DNA of 64,000 nt from NCBI GenBank assembly GCA_029204225.1, contig CM055095.1, forward strand, positions 11,319,506-11,383,505, given 5' to 3'. Source of the stretch: Diphasiastrum complanatum. Taxonomy: Eukaryota; Streptophyta; Lycopodiopsida; Lycopodiales; Lycopodiaceae. A program made the translations under genes and the position numbers. The notes below the pieces were generated by a model. The model searched no databases and had not been told where the DNA came from. It saw only the letters and a list, made by a program, of their open reading frames with translations. Position 1 is the first letter of the stretch, and every line of letters begins with the position of its first letter. Positions 1 through 10,749 of this stretch are shown piece by piece.

Positions 1-1200
1 AGAACCGATTGGGCCACATGGACATAAACAGAGAGGAAAAGAAAAAACTCGTAACAAACAACCCTTCTAAGTTTGAAAACTCTTGTAATGCCTTGGCGTA
101 GTCGGTTGAAAGTGGTGGACAATAGTACCCATACAGGATCTATGTGATTAGTAAATGTAAATTCAGAACTGTCGTACTTCTCTAACTATTTCAGTGGCTA
201 AATCTCTGGTGCTCACAATGTCATGCTGTGTGTCGAGTGTAACAAACCTTATGGCCATCGATCCTTCTATGTGTAGGACAAGGCAATATCTGAGCGGTGC
301 CGCCATTCATACTATTGACCTAGAATTATGCTAAATCTGACTCTAAAACCTAGGTAGGATCTAACGGAATTTCAGGGATTCTCAAATAGAAATCGTTCGA
401 GGGATCTCAAAGAGATTTCTACCCAAGAATCTTGTGAGATCCAACCCAAACGACTCAAATGGGTATCATTTCTAAGCTGAGATTATCATTAGGGGTCCTT
501 GAATAATACGTCACTTGATATATTCACGACTACTTCAAGGTGTTGGTATAGTGTTCGTTGATTTCTATTCCTGGGTCTATCTTCTGAATCTATGTTGACG
601 CTATAAGCGGTTCCAGGCGACTTTGGATACTGGTCAAACAGATCGACGTAAGGGGTATTCGGGGGTGTTTGTGATACTTCTTTTGATACTCTTGCAAAGC
701 GCGTGGACGTAGCGTCAATTAGCTTTCACAACCCGTCTGGCCTGAACTCATATATGTCTAGGTAACTGTAATACTTTTGGTGTCGTATTCTTAATAAGAT
801 GTCCCAGGGTTGCAGGTTGTGGTGAAATTCATGTGTATAGAAATGATATCTCACAATTCTTTGTCTGAACAGTTGGCATACGTCACCCGATAGGGGTAGG
901 AAGTGATATCCTAGGTCTATCATATGAACCCTAAGGCTGCTCGGGGAATATTGGCTAGTAGTGCTACTTGAACCGATAGGGAAAACCAATGCTGACCTGT
1001 ACGTAGCCTACAAAGTGGCCTATATTTGGGTTCCATTCGTGTTTAGTTCTAAAGCGAGGTTGTCGGTCACACGTCCCAAAGTAGTATCTAAAGCTATAAT
1101 GGTTGCAGATTCCCAACTTAAGATTCGTACTACTGGACAGAACCTTCTGGGATTACCGAACTGTGCCATGGCACTTTATCAAACACAAAAATCATTCTGA
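1..1200 (-). pseudogene. Duplicated coding-like segment, copy 1 (runs off window start)
   Basis: I do not recognise this family. Bases 1-885 are a close copy of 27135-28010 in the same orientation. On the minus strand both copies keep a readable stretch containing PWDILLRIRH and ending YEFRPDGL. In this copy the open frame covers about 726-989 and extends upstream with VHMIDLGYHFLPLSGDVCQL, where the other copy diverges. Below it the frame meets stops, then a second readable stretch (SVNIDSEDRPRNRNQRTLYQ) appears in both copies. Because protein-like reading survives in two diverged copies, this is probably part of a multi-exon gene or transposon gene and not random sequence. In the second copy the segment lies upstream of the spliced unit at 25530-26780 on the same strand, so both may be 5' parts of that gene. 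Bases 961-1200 show no recognised domain. Confidence 0.4.
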
Positions 1201-1349
1201 ATAGGTGAAATTGGTTTTGGAAGTATTCCCAAGGTGTCGAGTGAGTTTTAGTAACAGTTTGACAATGTACTTTGAGCTTTTGGTCTAATTCCTGATATTC
1301 AATAGGCTTTTCTTAAATATTCAATACCCTATCATTTCTTTGTCGATAC

Positions 1350-2206
1350 TTTGACAAAGCACAAGACTGACATAAATCATTGATACTTTTCAAGGAACTT
1401 GGAAGACCAATTACAACTATCTCTAATGACTTGAAGTTTAGGTGTCTCATCCTTTTATGCCAAACCCCTTGAATAGGTATTTTCTCTCTTGAAACACATC
1501 CAACCTAGTTAGCAATAACACAAGCATCTAGTTTGAACAACTTCCCTTGTTTTTAACTTTTGCAATCAAAATATCCTTCGTTTTGATCATACAAGCATCT
1601 CCATCAAACTCAACTTTGAGGCCTTTACTTAGAAATTGACTCACACTAAGTAAATTATTGGTAATAGATGGAATAAACAAAACATCCTCCAAATGAACAT
1701 TCCTATTTGTAGAGAGAGAAATAGGAATTGTGCCAATCCCTTTGATTGCACACTCACCATCATTGGCCGTGTAGATCACCCTATTGTCATCTCCATATGC
1801 CAACAAAGTAGTGAAGTACTCTTTGTGAAAATTCATGTGTGAACTTGTTGCACTACCAATCCACCATAGATCTAGGTATCCATCATTAACAAGCATACAT
1901 GAAGACATCAGAAATGCATCATCGTTTTCATTTTGAATATCCAAACCATCCTCGTCGAGAGTAAGATTACCTTGCTTGTCTCCTTGATCTCTCTTCTTCT
2001 TGTAGCACTCACTTGCAAAGTGTCCATTGATGCCAAAATAGAAGCACTTGAGCTTTGATCTATCTTTCTTTTTGCCATTTGAAGAAGCCTCCCCTTCATC
2101 TTGCCCTTTAGACCACTAAGTTTTGCTTTTGCCCTTGAATTTGTGCTTGATGAACTTAGCCTCCTCTCCAACTTGAGATGTTGATGAAGAATCACCTCTT
2201 GCTTGA
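1350..2206 (-). pseudogene. Ty1/copia fragment: gag knuckle, protease, gag-pre-integrase
   Basis: This minus-strand piece of a copia polyprotein matches the elements at 31.3-33.5, 50.3-52.4 and 60.5-62.5 kb. Reading from 2206 down, it has the gag C-terminus with a knuckle CFYFGINGHFASEC, the protease start, and part of the gag-pre-integrase region, where readability fails near 1350. The protease motif here is WWIGSATSSH; the sister copies have WWIDSATSSH, so the catalytic Asp is Gly in this copy. An in-frame TAG lies at 2116-2118, upstream of the knuckle, as in the sister copies. Both ends are truncated. The upper end is fused at 2206/2207 to an oppositely oriented copia reverse transcriptase piece. 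It is a dead fragment. Confidence 0.85.
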
Positions 2207-2895
2207 AGCATATATCAATGTTAAAAAAGTTCAATATGTTAGATTGTAAGAGTATAGAAACTCCTATGGAGCAAATTGTAAAAGACCCTAACAAAGGTGA
2301 TGAAAGATCCTTCGCGAACATCACTCTTTTTAGGAGTCTTATAGGCTCCTTAATTTGGCTCACAATAATTAGGCCTGACATAGGTTTTAGTGTTCATTAG
2401 TTGAGCCAAGCTATGCACAATCCTACTATTCATCATTGGAAAATGGTCAAGAGAGTGCTTAGATACATATCTTCAACTTTTGACTATGGTTTATTGCATA
2501 AAAGTGAAGATCTTTCTATAGTTGGCTATTCTAACTCGGATTTGCAAGTGATAGAGCAGATCAAAAATCTACAAGTGCTTATGTCATATACCTTGGAGGA
2601 AACTTGATATCTCGGCTTTCCAAAAAGCAAGATATTGTATCACTCTCATCATGTGAAACTGAGTATAAGGCACTCACTACTACAACAAAGGAAGTGCTTT
2701 GGATGAAGAGGTTGCTAGTGGAGCTAAAGATAATCATGGAAGATGATCTACCTATGATCATGTGTGACAATATTTCAGCACAAGCCCTTGCCAACAATCT
2801 GATATTCCATGCAAGGAGCAAACACATCGAGGTTGCACATCACTTCATGAGAGAGAAGCTCATTGGAGGAGAAATCTACACCTTGCGGTTATGTC
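2207..2895 (+). pseudogene. Ty1/copia reverse transcriptase C-terminus and RNase H fragment
   Basis: The plus strand reads the end of copia reverse transcriptase and RNase H. Motifs are KFNMLDCKSIETPM, SLIGSLIWLTIIRPDIGFSV, KRVLRYISSTFDYGLL, then the RNase H stretch SLSSCETEYKALTTTTKEVL and HARSKHIEVAHHFMREKL. The copia RNase H family normally continues to an ADIFTKAL motif and the 3' LTR; here it breaks at about 2895. Damage includes an in-frame TAG at 2398-2400 and frameshifts near 2570-2610. It differs in sequence from the RNase H at 10148-10517, so it is another copia family. It joins the minus-strand piece at 2206/2207 inside the codons for KHI. Confidence 0.85.
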
Positions 2896-3599
2896 TGATT
2901 TCATAATTTCACCTCATATGCCCTCCCTACTGCATGTAGGGTTTTCCTATCAAGGAAAGACTAGAACCTTGTCTTTAATGGGAGAAAAGTAAGGGCTACA
3001 CACCTTAGGATTGGGAATTTTAATTACTATTAAATTATTTCATGTTGACTAAATTTTGATCTATCCAGTAAACAATAAATTACAAAAATACTACATTGCT
3101 ATGCACAAAATGACGGTCATCAACTAATTTGATTATGTTAGGTAAACAAATTTTCATGAACTTTAACTATATTCAACTAATACAAAAAATGAAACAACAC
3201 AAATTGCTGGATATCGGAGATGATTTTCATGATATTACTGTATGATATAAGTTATCATTGACCCTCTTGAAACACATAGGCGACTTTATACTCGACGAGG
3301 GTGAAACATACCTCCTGAGCTAGGAACGAATCAATTTGTCACAACATTATCCGAAACACCCCCGCCCAGGCCATATCTTCAAACACACGGACCTTGGGAG
3401 ATGATACCTAGCAAACAAGGTGCCTCGGTCCCCTGAGCACTATGAGAAAAATAGTCGAGCACTCATTTTGATCAATGCTAAAAAACATTCAGGCCTTGAA
3501 TTGTCACATGTTTCCTATCTTTGGCATATGAAATGCATCACTAAACTTAGATCCATATCTAACGAACTACCTTATGGATGGAAGCACCCAGACCATAAA

Positions 3600-4255
3600 G
3601 AGCCCGAGGAACTACCACCTTGATCTTTGAATACCACATGACATGAGAAGACCCTACTTATGAGGCAAATTGAGTGATATGTATAGAATTCCCACATGAT
3701 GGTGCTTGAAAATGACGTAGCTCGAGTAGCCCCTCAAAACTGTGACCTTGCTTATGACTCTAAGATGGAAGCCTAGATCACCTTTATGGACATACCCCAT
3801 GATATAAAGGAAGGATCCATAGTAGGCATCCTTAGCTCTGGATCATCTCCTCAAGAGGTTGATCTTCTCAAGGGAGGTGAATGATGAAAGAAAGCCTACT
3901 AACGGATCTTAATTATCACTTCATGTTATTGTTGATGAAAGGGAGAAGATTGGGAGAGAGAGAGTGATAGAGAGAGGACATGGTTTTATTAGGAAGAGTA
4001 GAAGATGATCAAATAAAAAGGAAATGGCTTTCTCTTATAGATTTGAGATGTTAGCCCCCTTCACTCTTATTGACTACTGAAGCTCTCAGCAGGATCATGA
4101 TCTTGACCGTCAAGATCACTTTGTGTTTCTTGAGGACAAATTGTGTTTCCTAGCTTAAGAACTTTACAAAAGCTAAGTTTAAAATACTTTATTTAATAGC
4201 TGTGCTCCATGGCACTTATTAGCCTAAGGCCCAATGTTGGACTCACACACGCAGG
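3600..4255 (-). repeat. LTR-like fragment inside the block
   Basis: Read on the minus strand, this stretch resembles a gypsy-type LTR. It starts near a TCCTGCGTGTGTGAG box like that of the other LTRs here (about 4255), contains a TATA-like CTATAAGAGAAAG, and then a CT-rich tract. Bases 3940-4170 are the reverse complement of 47420-47620, including the shared TTGTCCTCAAGAAACACAAA. The segment is absent from the shorter block copy at 34.7-36.7 kb, so it was either inserted here or deleted there. It has no exact termini. Confidence 0.5.
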
Positions 4256-5818
4256 ATGCCAATTTGTCGCCTGTTGCTAATACTCCCAACTCTCTACTTT
4301 AGGTATGAAGTGTTCGGGCTTATTGCAAAAAAATCTTGGCATATTTTAGAATATTCCATGTTGTTCCTAGAATCGGACAACATGCTCGTGCTACCTAGTC
4401 CCATGGCAATACCTCTGACTGGTCCTTGGGATGATGACGAGTCACTGGCATTGTCAAAGATTGTAGAGAGCATAGTTCTTTTTTTTTTGTGTTTTTGCGC
4501 ACCAGGAAAAACATAGAGATGAGTTTGCTTACTTAAAATTTGAGGCTTTATTCGATGATGACATGCAAGAACATGGACTTGCTAGACTTTCAATAATAAC
4601 CATATCAGTCTAGTGGCCAATCCTAATAAACTTTTTCATCGACAAATGGGTAGTTAATACCATCCATGAGAGGATTCCATGATAAGGCTGGTTGATATTG
4701 ATCCTGATAGATCGGCACTGCTTCTCCCAGTGGTATTGACATTTTTAATGACACAAACCAAATACAATCAAGATGCATGGATTATACATCTCTACATATC
4801 AGCAAAATTTAAATCTTCACATTGACTTATTGTCTTTTGCAAACATTTGGGTAGAGGATGGTTGAAACTATACTTGATGAACAATTCCTCCCCAAACCTG
4901 ATAGATGTAGTGGCACAAACCATTACATAAGTGCCCTTTACATTCCTAGTAAAATATTTTTCTTGGTGCGTTCTGCAAAATCACAATTCGTCAATAGAGG
5001 GTGGCCAATGGAATGTTTCCATGCACATCTGGACGTCCATCAATGTATGTACAATTTGCCCTTGAGATGCTGCCTCCTTCCATGCGTTGCTCCTCTAAAG
5101 AACAAGCATTTGAATTCAAGCCATATACTTGCATCCTCCATTGGTTACGACACAAAGCATGCCAATCACCCCAATTGTATTGAGGTCCTGCATATGGCAT
5201 CAATGTCATAGAGGGAGCAAATACTACTCAATGCAAAAAGATCCAAATCAGCCTCAGGAAAGTGTTCACTAGGCGTGATCACGTACATTCAACCCCAATA
5301 CGTAAATGGTGTTCCATTTAATGGTAATGGTGATTGGAGTGGCAAACATGAATACCTACTTCTAATGAAAGTTTTTACTAATGGTTGCAAGCTAGGTGGA
5401 AGAGGAAAGTCAGACAAAGGACCTAGAATGTCTTTTGACACATCAACAGTGCGTAGGAATTTGCAATTATCTTCCATACTAGTCATAATACATCCAAGAC
5501 GTGTTTTCTTTTTGAAAGAGGTGGTCAAGTTTGTGGAATCCAAGTAGAGTATCGTGGAGGACTCATGTGCAACATCCAGGATAGGTGTGGTTCTAGAGAT
5601 TTGGAGACATGGATTGAATCCTAAGGCATTGATGAACTAAATATATCATGCACGGGGTCATCATCAACAAGAGCATCATCTAAGGCCAATGATGATCCAA
5701 AATCAATATTCATGTGATTTACCCTATCAATAATATTCTTGATCTCTCTTGCAACTCTTCTCCTTGAAACCAACTTATGTTCCTTCTTCTGCAAAAGTTG
5801 AAAATGTTAGATGTATCA

Positions 5819-5920
<102 letters not shown>

Positions 5921-5968
5921 CATGAAACATAGATTAATATATAATACAAACCGTAAACTAGTAGCATG

Positions 5969-5970
5969 AA

Positions 5971-6002
<32 letters not shown>

Positions 6003-6014
6003 GCACACACACAG
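5969..6014. repeat. (AC)n microsatellite
   Basis: A CA/AC tract with a few interruptions, about 50 bp after the long TC tract. The two form a compound microsatellite zone. Confidence 0.95.
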
Positions 6015-6272
6015 ACACCCACTCACACCCACCCTAAACACACATGAAGAGAAAAATAGAGAGAGCATTATAGAGTGATAATCAAAACTCCCGAACCACA
6101 CGATTATATCCTATTCCAGAATGTCACCACATGCTCCCTCCCTACGACATTTGGGCTTTTTTTTTAACTCATCTTCCAACAGGAAACATTTGAACCACAC
6201 CTTTAACGGAAGAAAACAAGGGCTACACACCTTCCTAGAATTGGGAGTGTTGGTTACCTTTAACTCTTTCAT

Positions 6273-6274
<2 letters not shown>

Positions 6275-6329
<55 letters not shown>
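6275..6329. repeat. (TC)n microsatellite
   Basis: A pure TC tract of about 55 bp. The same tract sits at the same place in the second block copy (35673-35720), so it predates the duplication. Confidence 0.97.
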
Positions 6330-6333
<4 letters not shown>

Positions 6334-6515
6334 CGTGAATGAGTCTATTATGGGTGATTGGAATTGGAAATAAAGATGAACTACATCTAATCATTCTATT
6401 TGGATTTTTCCTTTTAGAATAAAGTGAGAGATCAACTTCAAAGTATTGTGGCCCTCATCCTATGACTCAATATTTATTGGCCAAACTATACTTGAAGTGT
6501 CATAAGGGTCAAACA

Positions 6516-6734
6516 TTAAAGCTTTTCAAAAAAACACTTTAAAGAGTTCACCTCTCGTACTCTTGGATTCTCTGTGTGCACTCCATTGGCCCAAATACCA
6601 TCGTTGACAATCCTCCTTGTCCGAATCCTAAGGCCTTTGCATTGTGTGCATGTACATAGTATCCTGTCATCATATTCTTGTTGAAACTGGTCCAATGATC
6701 CAATTGCAAATTGCACAAATTCTTTCAGTGTCAT
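6516..6734 (-). pseudogene. CACTA transposase-associated domain exon
   Basis: This 72-residue open frame contains LKEFVQFAIG, then ILCTCTQCKGLRIRTRRIV and IWANGV. That matches the layout of the plant transposase-associated domain found at the N-terminus of CACTA/En-Spm transposases: a hydrophobic helix, then I-x-C-x-C-x-x-C, then a basic stretch and a G-[FV] turn. The copy at 36017-36235 reads IPCTCTQCKGLRIRTRRIV, closer to the usual IPCPC start. It is probably a DNA-binding or zinc-binding part of a transposase. No downstream catalytic part is in frame. The tnp2-like and DUF4216-like parts at 16.9 and 22.0-22.7 kb come from the same superfamily but are not linked to it. Confidence 0.6.
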
Positions 6735-7085
6735 TCAAGTGAAAATTGACAAATTCTAATATGTGACGAATTGTAACATGTGACAAAAATTGACAAAATA
6801 ATCTTTGTACATTTAGTGCATTTGCAACCTTCATTTGTGAAATCGGAGTACATCACTATTAAAATAAGAAAATTATGACATAAATCAATATACGTACATG
6901 TGATGGATCAATAGGCGGTATACGTCGATTGATGGAAGAGCTTGAAGGTGAACCATTCAATAGTTGTTCATTGTACTTTAGTCTTGCTTGTTTTTTTTTT
7001 TGTGATAGAGCTCAATTGTTTTTTCTTTTTCTAAATCACGTGGAGGTACGATAATTTTCCTAGAATTCATAATTCCAATCAAATG

Positions 7086-7274
7086 TCATTGTAAGAATAA
7101 ATTTTCAAGAAAAATTAAACACTCATATTCAAATAACAAATAAAGTGCAATTGATGTCAACATCAATAACAATATATACTTGTTGTTGCAATCATGAGAT
7201 GAATCGCTATTTGATGATGATGACATTGTCGATGACATATACACACTATAGTCAGCCACTCTATACCATGTCAT
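7086..7274 (-). other. Small Ser-rich plus hydrophobic ORF conserved in three block copies
   Basis: The frame reads YSVYMSSTMSSSSNSDSSHD followed by a hydrophobic stretch KYILLLMLTSIALYLLFEYE. The same frame is kept at 36310-36498 (minus) and 23311-23499 (plus). A Ser/Asp-rich start followed by a Leu-rich helix resembles the N-termini of PIF/Harbinger-type nuclease transposases, but that is weak evidence. It lies upstream of the transposase-associated domain in the same strand sense. It could instead be a 5' exon of the CACTA-like gene. Confidence 0.35.
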
Positions 7275-7848
7275 AAGTAATCATTATGAGATTGTATGTA
7301 TTGAACAAATTATAGTAAAATTTGTTAAAGACATGCCAACATCTAATATATGTATATTCTACTTATGCTTAATGTAAATCTAATATTCTAGTAACATTGC
7401 TATCAAGAAAATTGCTTGGGTGGGGCAACACATGATGAGCAATCAAAATGAGATTCATACTAACAAATGTTAGACATCAGTAGATAGTGCGCGCAGGCCT
7501 ATCTCAACTGATTTAAAGACCACGTAGCAATCAATGTTCCAAGATGAGTGATGATCTCACTCAATCTTTCTTTCAAGATGGAATGATCAAAATCAAACAA
7601 TCAGTCATATACTCAATTGATTTATTGTCCACTCAATCACTCATTTGATTAATTAATACTTGGCTCGAGTTAGTTGGGGATAAATTTATTTGGATTGGCC
7701 TAGTGTGCCATGGCATTTTCATGACGAGCAATATGCATTCGCCCTTTCTATCTATGGCTGCTTTGTATGCAAGATGATGTTCCTCAAATCGAAAAGAAAA
7801 GACGAGCAATTGGACAATGTCAATCAATCACATACTAGATAGCACACC

Positions 7849-8469
7849 ATTAATCAACATCTTTATTACAATGCTAAATGATATTTCAACTGATTACTAT
7901 GATTTCATATAAGGTTATATAGGTCACACACCACCAATTAAAGAGACATATCATATAGGTCACATATCACTAAGGTCCTCAATATAACATAAATGCCTTT
8001 GATCATGAATCTAACTGACCCCATGCAACCTTTAAGAGGCCACATGACAAAAGCAAAAATTTTCTATTTGACCATATAATTATGTCATCAAATTATATCA
8101 AATCTATGACACCTAGATTATTAATAAACTAAATGTTTTATGACATCACTGATTTGACATAATATTATGTCATAAAAATTAAAAAAATTGCCAAATTACT
8201 TGTTTAATAATAATATGTACTATTTCTTATCTCACGATTTTGTCTTGTATGTCAAATCTCAAGAAAAATAAAATGTATAACAATATAAAACTAGTTTTAA
8301 CAATTAAATACTACCATAATGATCTTCAAATTGATTTTTTTATGTTTCATCATATTAAAAACTATATTTTATTCAAAATCCTACAATAAAAAATTCTCAT
8401 AAAATCTAGATACGATTATGAGAATATTGAATGACATTTAAAGCATGCAAGCCCATGTGGGGGACCCTC
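7849..8469. other. AT-rich stretch, nothing recognised
   Basis: AT-rich non-coding sequence following the TIR end at 7848. I see no frame, repeat or RNA signal in it. Confidence 0.6.
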
Positions 8470-8550
8470 TCACGTGTGAAGAGAGGAAAAAAAAACCACG
8501 TGGAACATCCACGCGTGGATATCGCGTGGATTATCCACACGTGGATAATT
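8470..8550. repeat. Cluster of CCACGCGTGG-type palindromes
   Basis: In about 80 bp there are CACGTG, CCACGTGG, TCCACGCGTGGA, ATCGCGTGGA and TCCACACGTGGA. The spacing is short and several are perfect palindromes. A larger cluster of the same motif lies at 21160-21545. The cluster is about 290 bp upstream of the ATG at 8837. It may be a subterminal repeat array of a DNA transposon or a set of G-box-like sites. Confidence 0.7.
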
Positions 8551-8574
8551 TCTTGCTCCTCTTCTTTTGCTTTC

Positions 8575-8760
8575 AAGTTGTATAGGTTGTTGCTAATCTA
8601 GTGTTTAGTATTCTTGCTTGCTATTGCTCTTCCAAGCTCTATAGATCTTGCTTGCTTGCTTCCTTGCTAGTGATCTTGCTCTTGCTATTGCTTGCTCTAT
8701 TGATCTTGCTTGTTCTTGCTTACTATTGATCTATTGCTTTCTTGTCATCGCTTACTCTTC
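8575..8760. repeat. Degenerate CTTGCT-rich pyrimidine tract
   Basis: Imperfect repeats of CTTGCT/CTTGCTATTG fill this stretch, directly upstream of the ATG at 8837. It would be 5' UTR-like if that frame is transcribed. It is not a clean tandem array. Confidence 0.7.
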
Positions 8761-8836
8761 TAATCTAACAGTCTTCACTACTCTTTCACTCCCATTTTTC
8801 ACTACTTTCTAACTTTTAAAGTTTTTCTTTGCTACA

Positions 8837-8995
8837 ATGTCTTCAAGTGGTAGGTCAAGTGGAAGGTCAAGTGGGAGACCATCTAGGAGAAGAGCTCGTG
8901 AGGAGCCCGCCGAATATAATTCTCAGGGCAGCAAAGGGAGGTTGCTTTCTAGGCAGCCAGCACTCCAGCACTCTCCAAAGGCAATTTTCGAATAG
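8837..8995 (+). pseudogene. Short Ser/Gly/Arg-rich ORF
   Basis: A 52-residue frame starts MSSSGRSSGRSSGRPSRRRA and ends SPKAIFE before a stop. It lies after a pyrimidine-rich tract and the palindrome cluster. An Arg/Ser-rich basic start could be a nuclear targeting or DNA-binding tail, as often seen in transposase accessory proteins, but no family is recognised. The overlapping frame leads into the next exon-like piece at 9022, so a frameshift or an intron may separate them. The frame is probably broken. Confidence 0.35.
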
Positions 8996-9021
8996 TTTCC
9001 AGACAGCCAGCAGTCAGTTTT

Positions 9022-9320
9022 TTGATGAAAGAGCTTCATGAATTTTTTGATATAATTGATTATGATGTTGATGATCATCTCTCTGGTGTTGACGATATAA
9101 ATAAGGATGAATTTTATTCAGGGAAAGAATGCTTGAAAATGGATATTGAGGAAATGCGCCAAACAGAAGATCTTCCTTCTGAAGAGGAGTTTCTCAGATT
9201 TAAAATTCACCTTTAATTTCCAAAACCAACTGTCTATACACCAACCTTATTGACATCGAGAGGTGGGAATAGTATTGATGATGAGACAGTAATCGAGGAA
9301 GACAAAGCTGAATGTGTAAG
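9022..9320 (+). pseudogene. Duplicated acidic exon, copy 1
   Basis: The frame reads HEFFDIIDYDVDDHLSGVDD, then LPSEEEFLRFKIHL, a TAA near 9215, and then FPKPTVYTPTLLTSRGG and EEDKAEC before a GTAAGT splice donor at about 9320. The second copy at 19430-19815 reads through without the stop, so this copy is the damaged one. The protein is acidic, with a regular pattern of Asp/Glu and aromatic residues. I do not recognise the family. Homology continues past the donor to about 9660 (copy 19870-20163). Confidence 0.5.
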
Positions 9321-9665
9321 TTTTGTATCTTGTCTTGTACTAGTTGATCTGTAATGTCATATTTACTTTTCATTTTTTCTTTTCCGGAAATAGTTTATCT
9401 TGATGATTTTGCATTTCATTGAGGAGGGTAAAGATCTTCTGTTGGAGAATTTTCAAGAAACTGTGCATTGGGGCTTTATCTAAAGTTCTCCAATAATAAT
9501 GAGATAGTGTTGTGAAGATTTTTAGATCATTAATATCCAAAATATCCCTATGATCTTTGGTTAGAAAGCCAAACAAATCACCAATCTTGCCAATGTAGAC
9601 AAACCAACATCTACACTATGAATGAGATGCAAACTCTAATAGATCTTGATCAAAAATCAATCAAA
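9321..9665 (+). repeat. Downstream part of the duplicated segment (intron-like)
   Basis: This stretch matches 19816-20163, so the duplication covers about 9030-9665 and 19530-20163. It begins with the splice donor and stays similar through non-coding sequence, so a genomic segment was copied and not a processed RNA. Reading frames inside it differ between copies and are probably not coding. Confidence 0.6.
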
Positions 9666-9707
9666 ACATAAACTAATGTTGTTGTCCATAAAACAACAGT
9701 AAGCTAC

Positions 9708-10147
9708 TGTATTTCGCACTTGTGGATCTGAAAATAGCATTTAATGAATATTCTACACACAGAATTGCAAGATATCACAAGTATAGTGCACCAATGGATA
9801 GTAGAACCCAAAGAAAACCATGTATAAACATGAAAGAGATAAGAGAGAGAATTTATTCTCTTCCCATGAGTTACATACTTTTATAGTAGGTCCAAACCTA
9901 AATTCAAGCTTTGGTTTCCCTCCATAATGAAAACCCTACTATTTTTGTGACTAGATTCAATGTATCTTTTAATCAAATTGAATCTCTCCAAAACTCATGC
10001 TCTATAGTTCCCCACACTTTTCAAAAATGTTTATTCAAATGCTTTTAGACTAATATAACTTTGAAAAGTCAAACTCTAAGTCTAATATGAAAATTGGCAA
10101 AGATAGAAATATGACCAAAATAGAAAAACTAGTTGAAATCTTTCACA
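9708..10147 (-). repeat. Ty1/copia 3' LTR
   Basis: A 440 bp LTR on the minus strand, starting TGTGAAAGATTTCAACTAG at 10147 and ending ..AAATACA at 9708. It has TG..CA ends and a TATA-like CTATAAAAG (near 9890 on the plus strand as CTTTTATAG). Directly upstream, on the minus strand, is the polypurine tract GAAGAGGGAG. The same LTR family is the 5' LTR at 33077-33508, 50325-50756 and 62096-62527. Confidence 0.85.
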
Positions 10148-10530
10148 CTCCCTCTTCAACTAGTTTAAGCATAGACTTTGAAAACACTCCAAGTGAAGTC
10201 CTATGCTTCATCAACAAGTCCTTTCCCAATGCTTTGGTGAAGATATCAGCTACACATTCCATTGAGGACACATATTGAAGCTCCACCTCCTTTCCCATGA
10301 CTTGCTCTCTCACAAAGTGATATGCCACCTCAATATGCTTGCTCCTAGCATGAAAGATAGGATTGGTTGCCAAACTTTGAGCTGATAGATTATCAAAAAA
10401 CATGATTGGGCTCTTTGAAAAATCCAGCAAGTGAAGATCCTTGATCATCCTCTTGATCCATACCATCTCCTTTGGGCAATGTGTAAGAGCTTTGTACTCA
10501 GCCTCACTAGATGACAATGAGATAGTGGCT
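10148..10530 (-). pseudogene. Ty1/copia RNase H C-terminus
   Basis: The minus-strand frame (124 residues) gives the end of a copia polyprotein: SSSEAEYKALTHCPKEMVWI, then IFHARSKHIEVAYHFVREQV, VADIFTKALGKDL, and the usual tail SLGVF before a stop. It is followed immediately by the polypurine tract and the 3' LTR, so this is the true 3' end of an element. The 5' side is cut off at about 10530. The sister copies at 31.3, 50.3 and 60.5 kb carry the matching LTR and the gag half but lack this RNase H half. Confidence 0.88.
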
Positions 10531-10749
10531 TTTTTTCATCCATACTGATCAATTTTTTATTTACTCTTTTCTTTTCTCATTTCAAAAAGAAAAAAGAAAA
10601 AAAGTGGGACACCATAGTGTGCAACCCTTGAAGCAATCTCTTAGACTACACTAAATTCTAGCCATGACTACCAAGTTTGTCAGATTAGCTTCATTTCAAA
10701 TGTTTCCTAATGAGACGGTTCAACAATACACCAGATGATTGTGCAATCT
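10531..10749. other. Short unassigned stretch
   Basis: Low-information sequence between the truncated copia piece and the gag-like element. Nothing recognised. Confidence 0.5.

Noticed and set aside
3420-3623. Plus-strand frame with a WW-domain-like LPYGWKHPDHKEP
   Set aside because: Only a few residues resemble a WW domain; the second Trp and aromatic core are missing, and the frame is absent in the other block copy.
4858-5547. Several overlapping 70-117 residue frames on both strands
   Set aside because: Part of the decayed block; the copy at 35.3-35.6 kb does not preserve these frames, so no coding claim is made.
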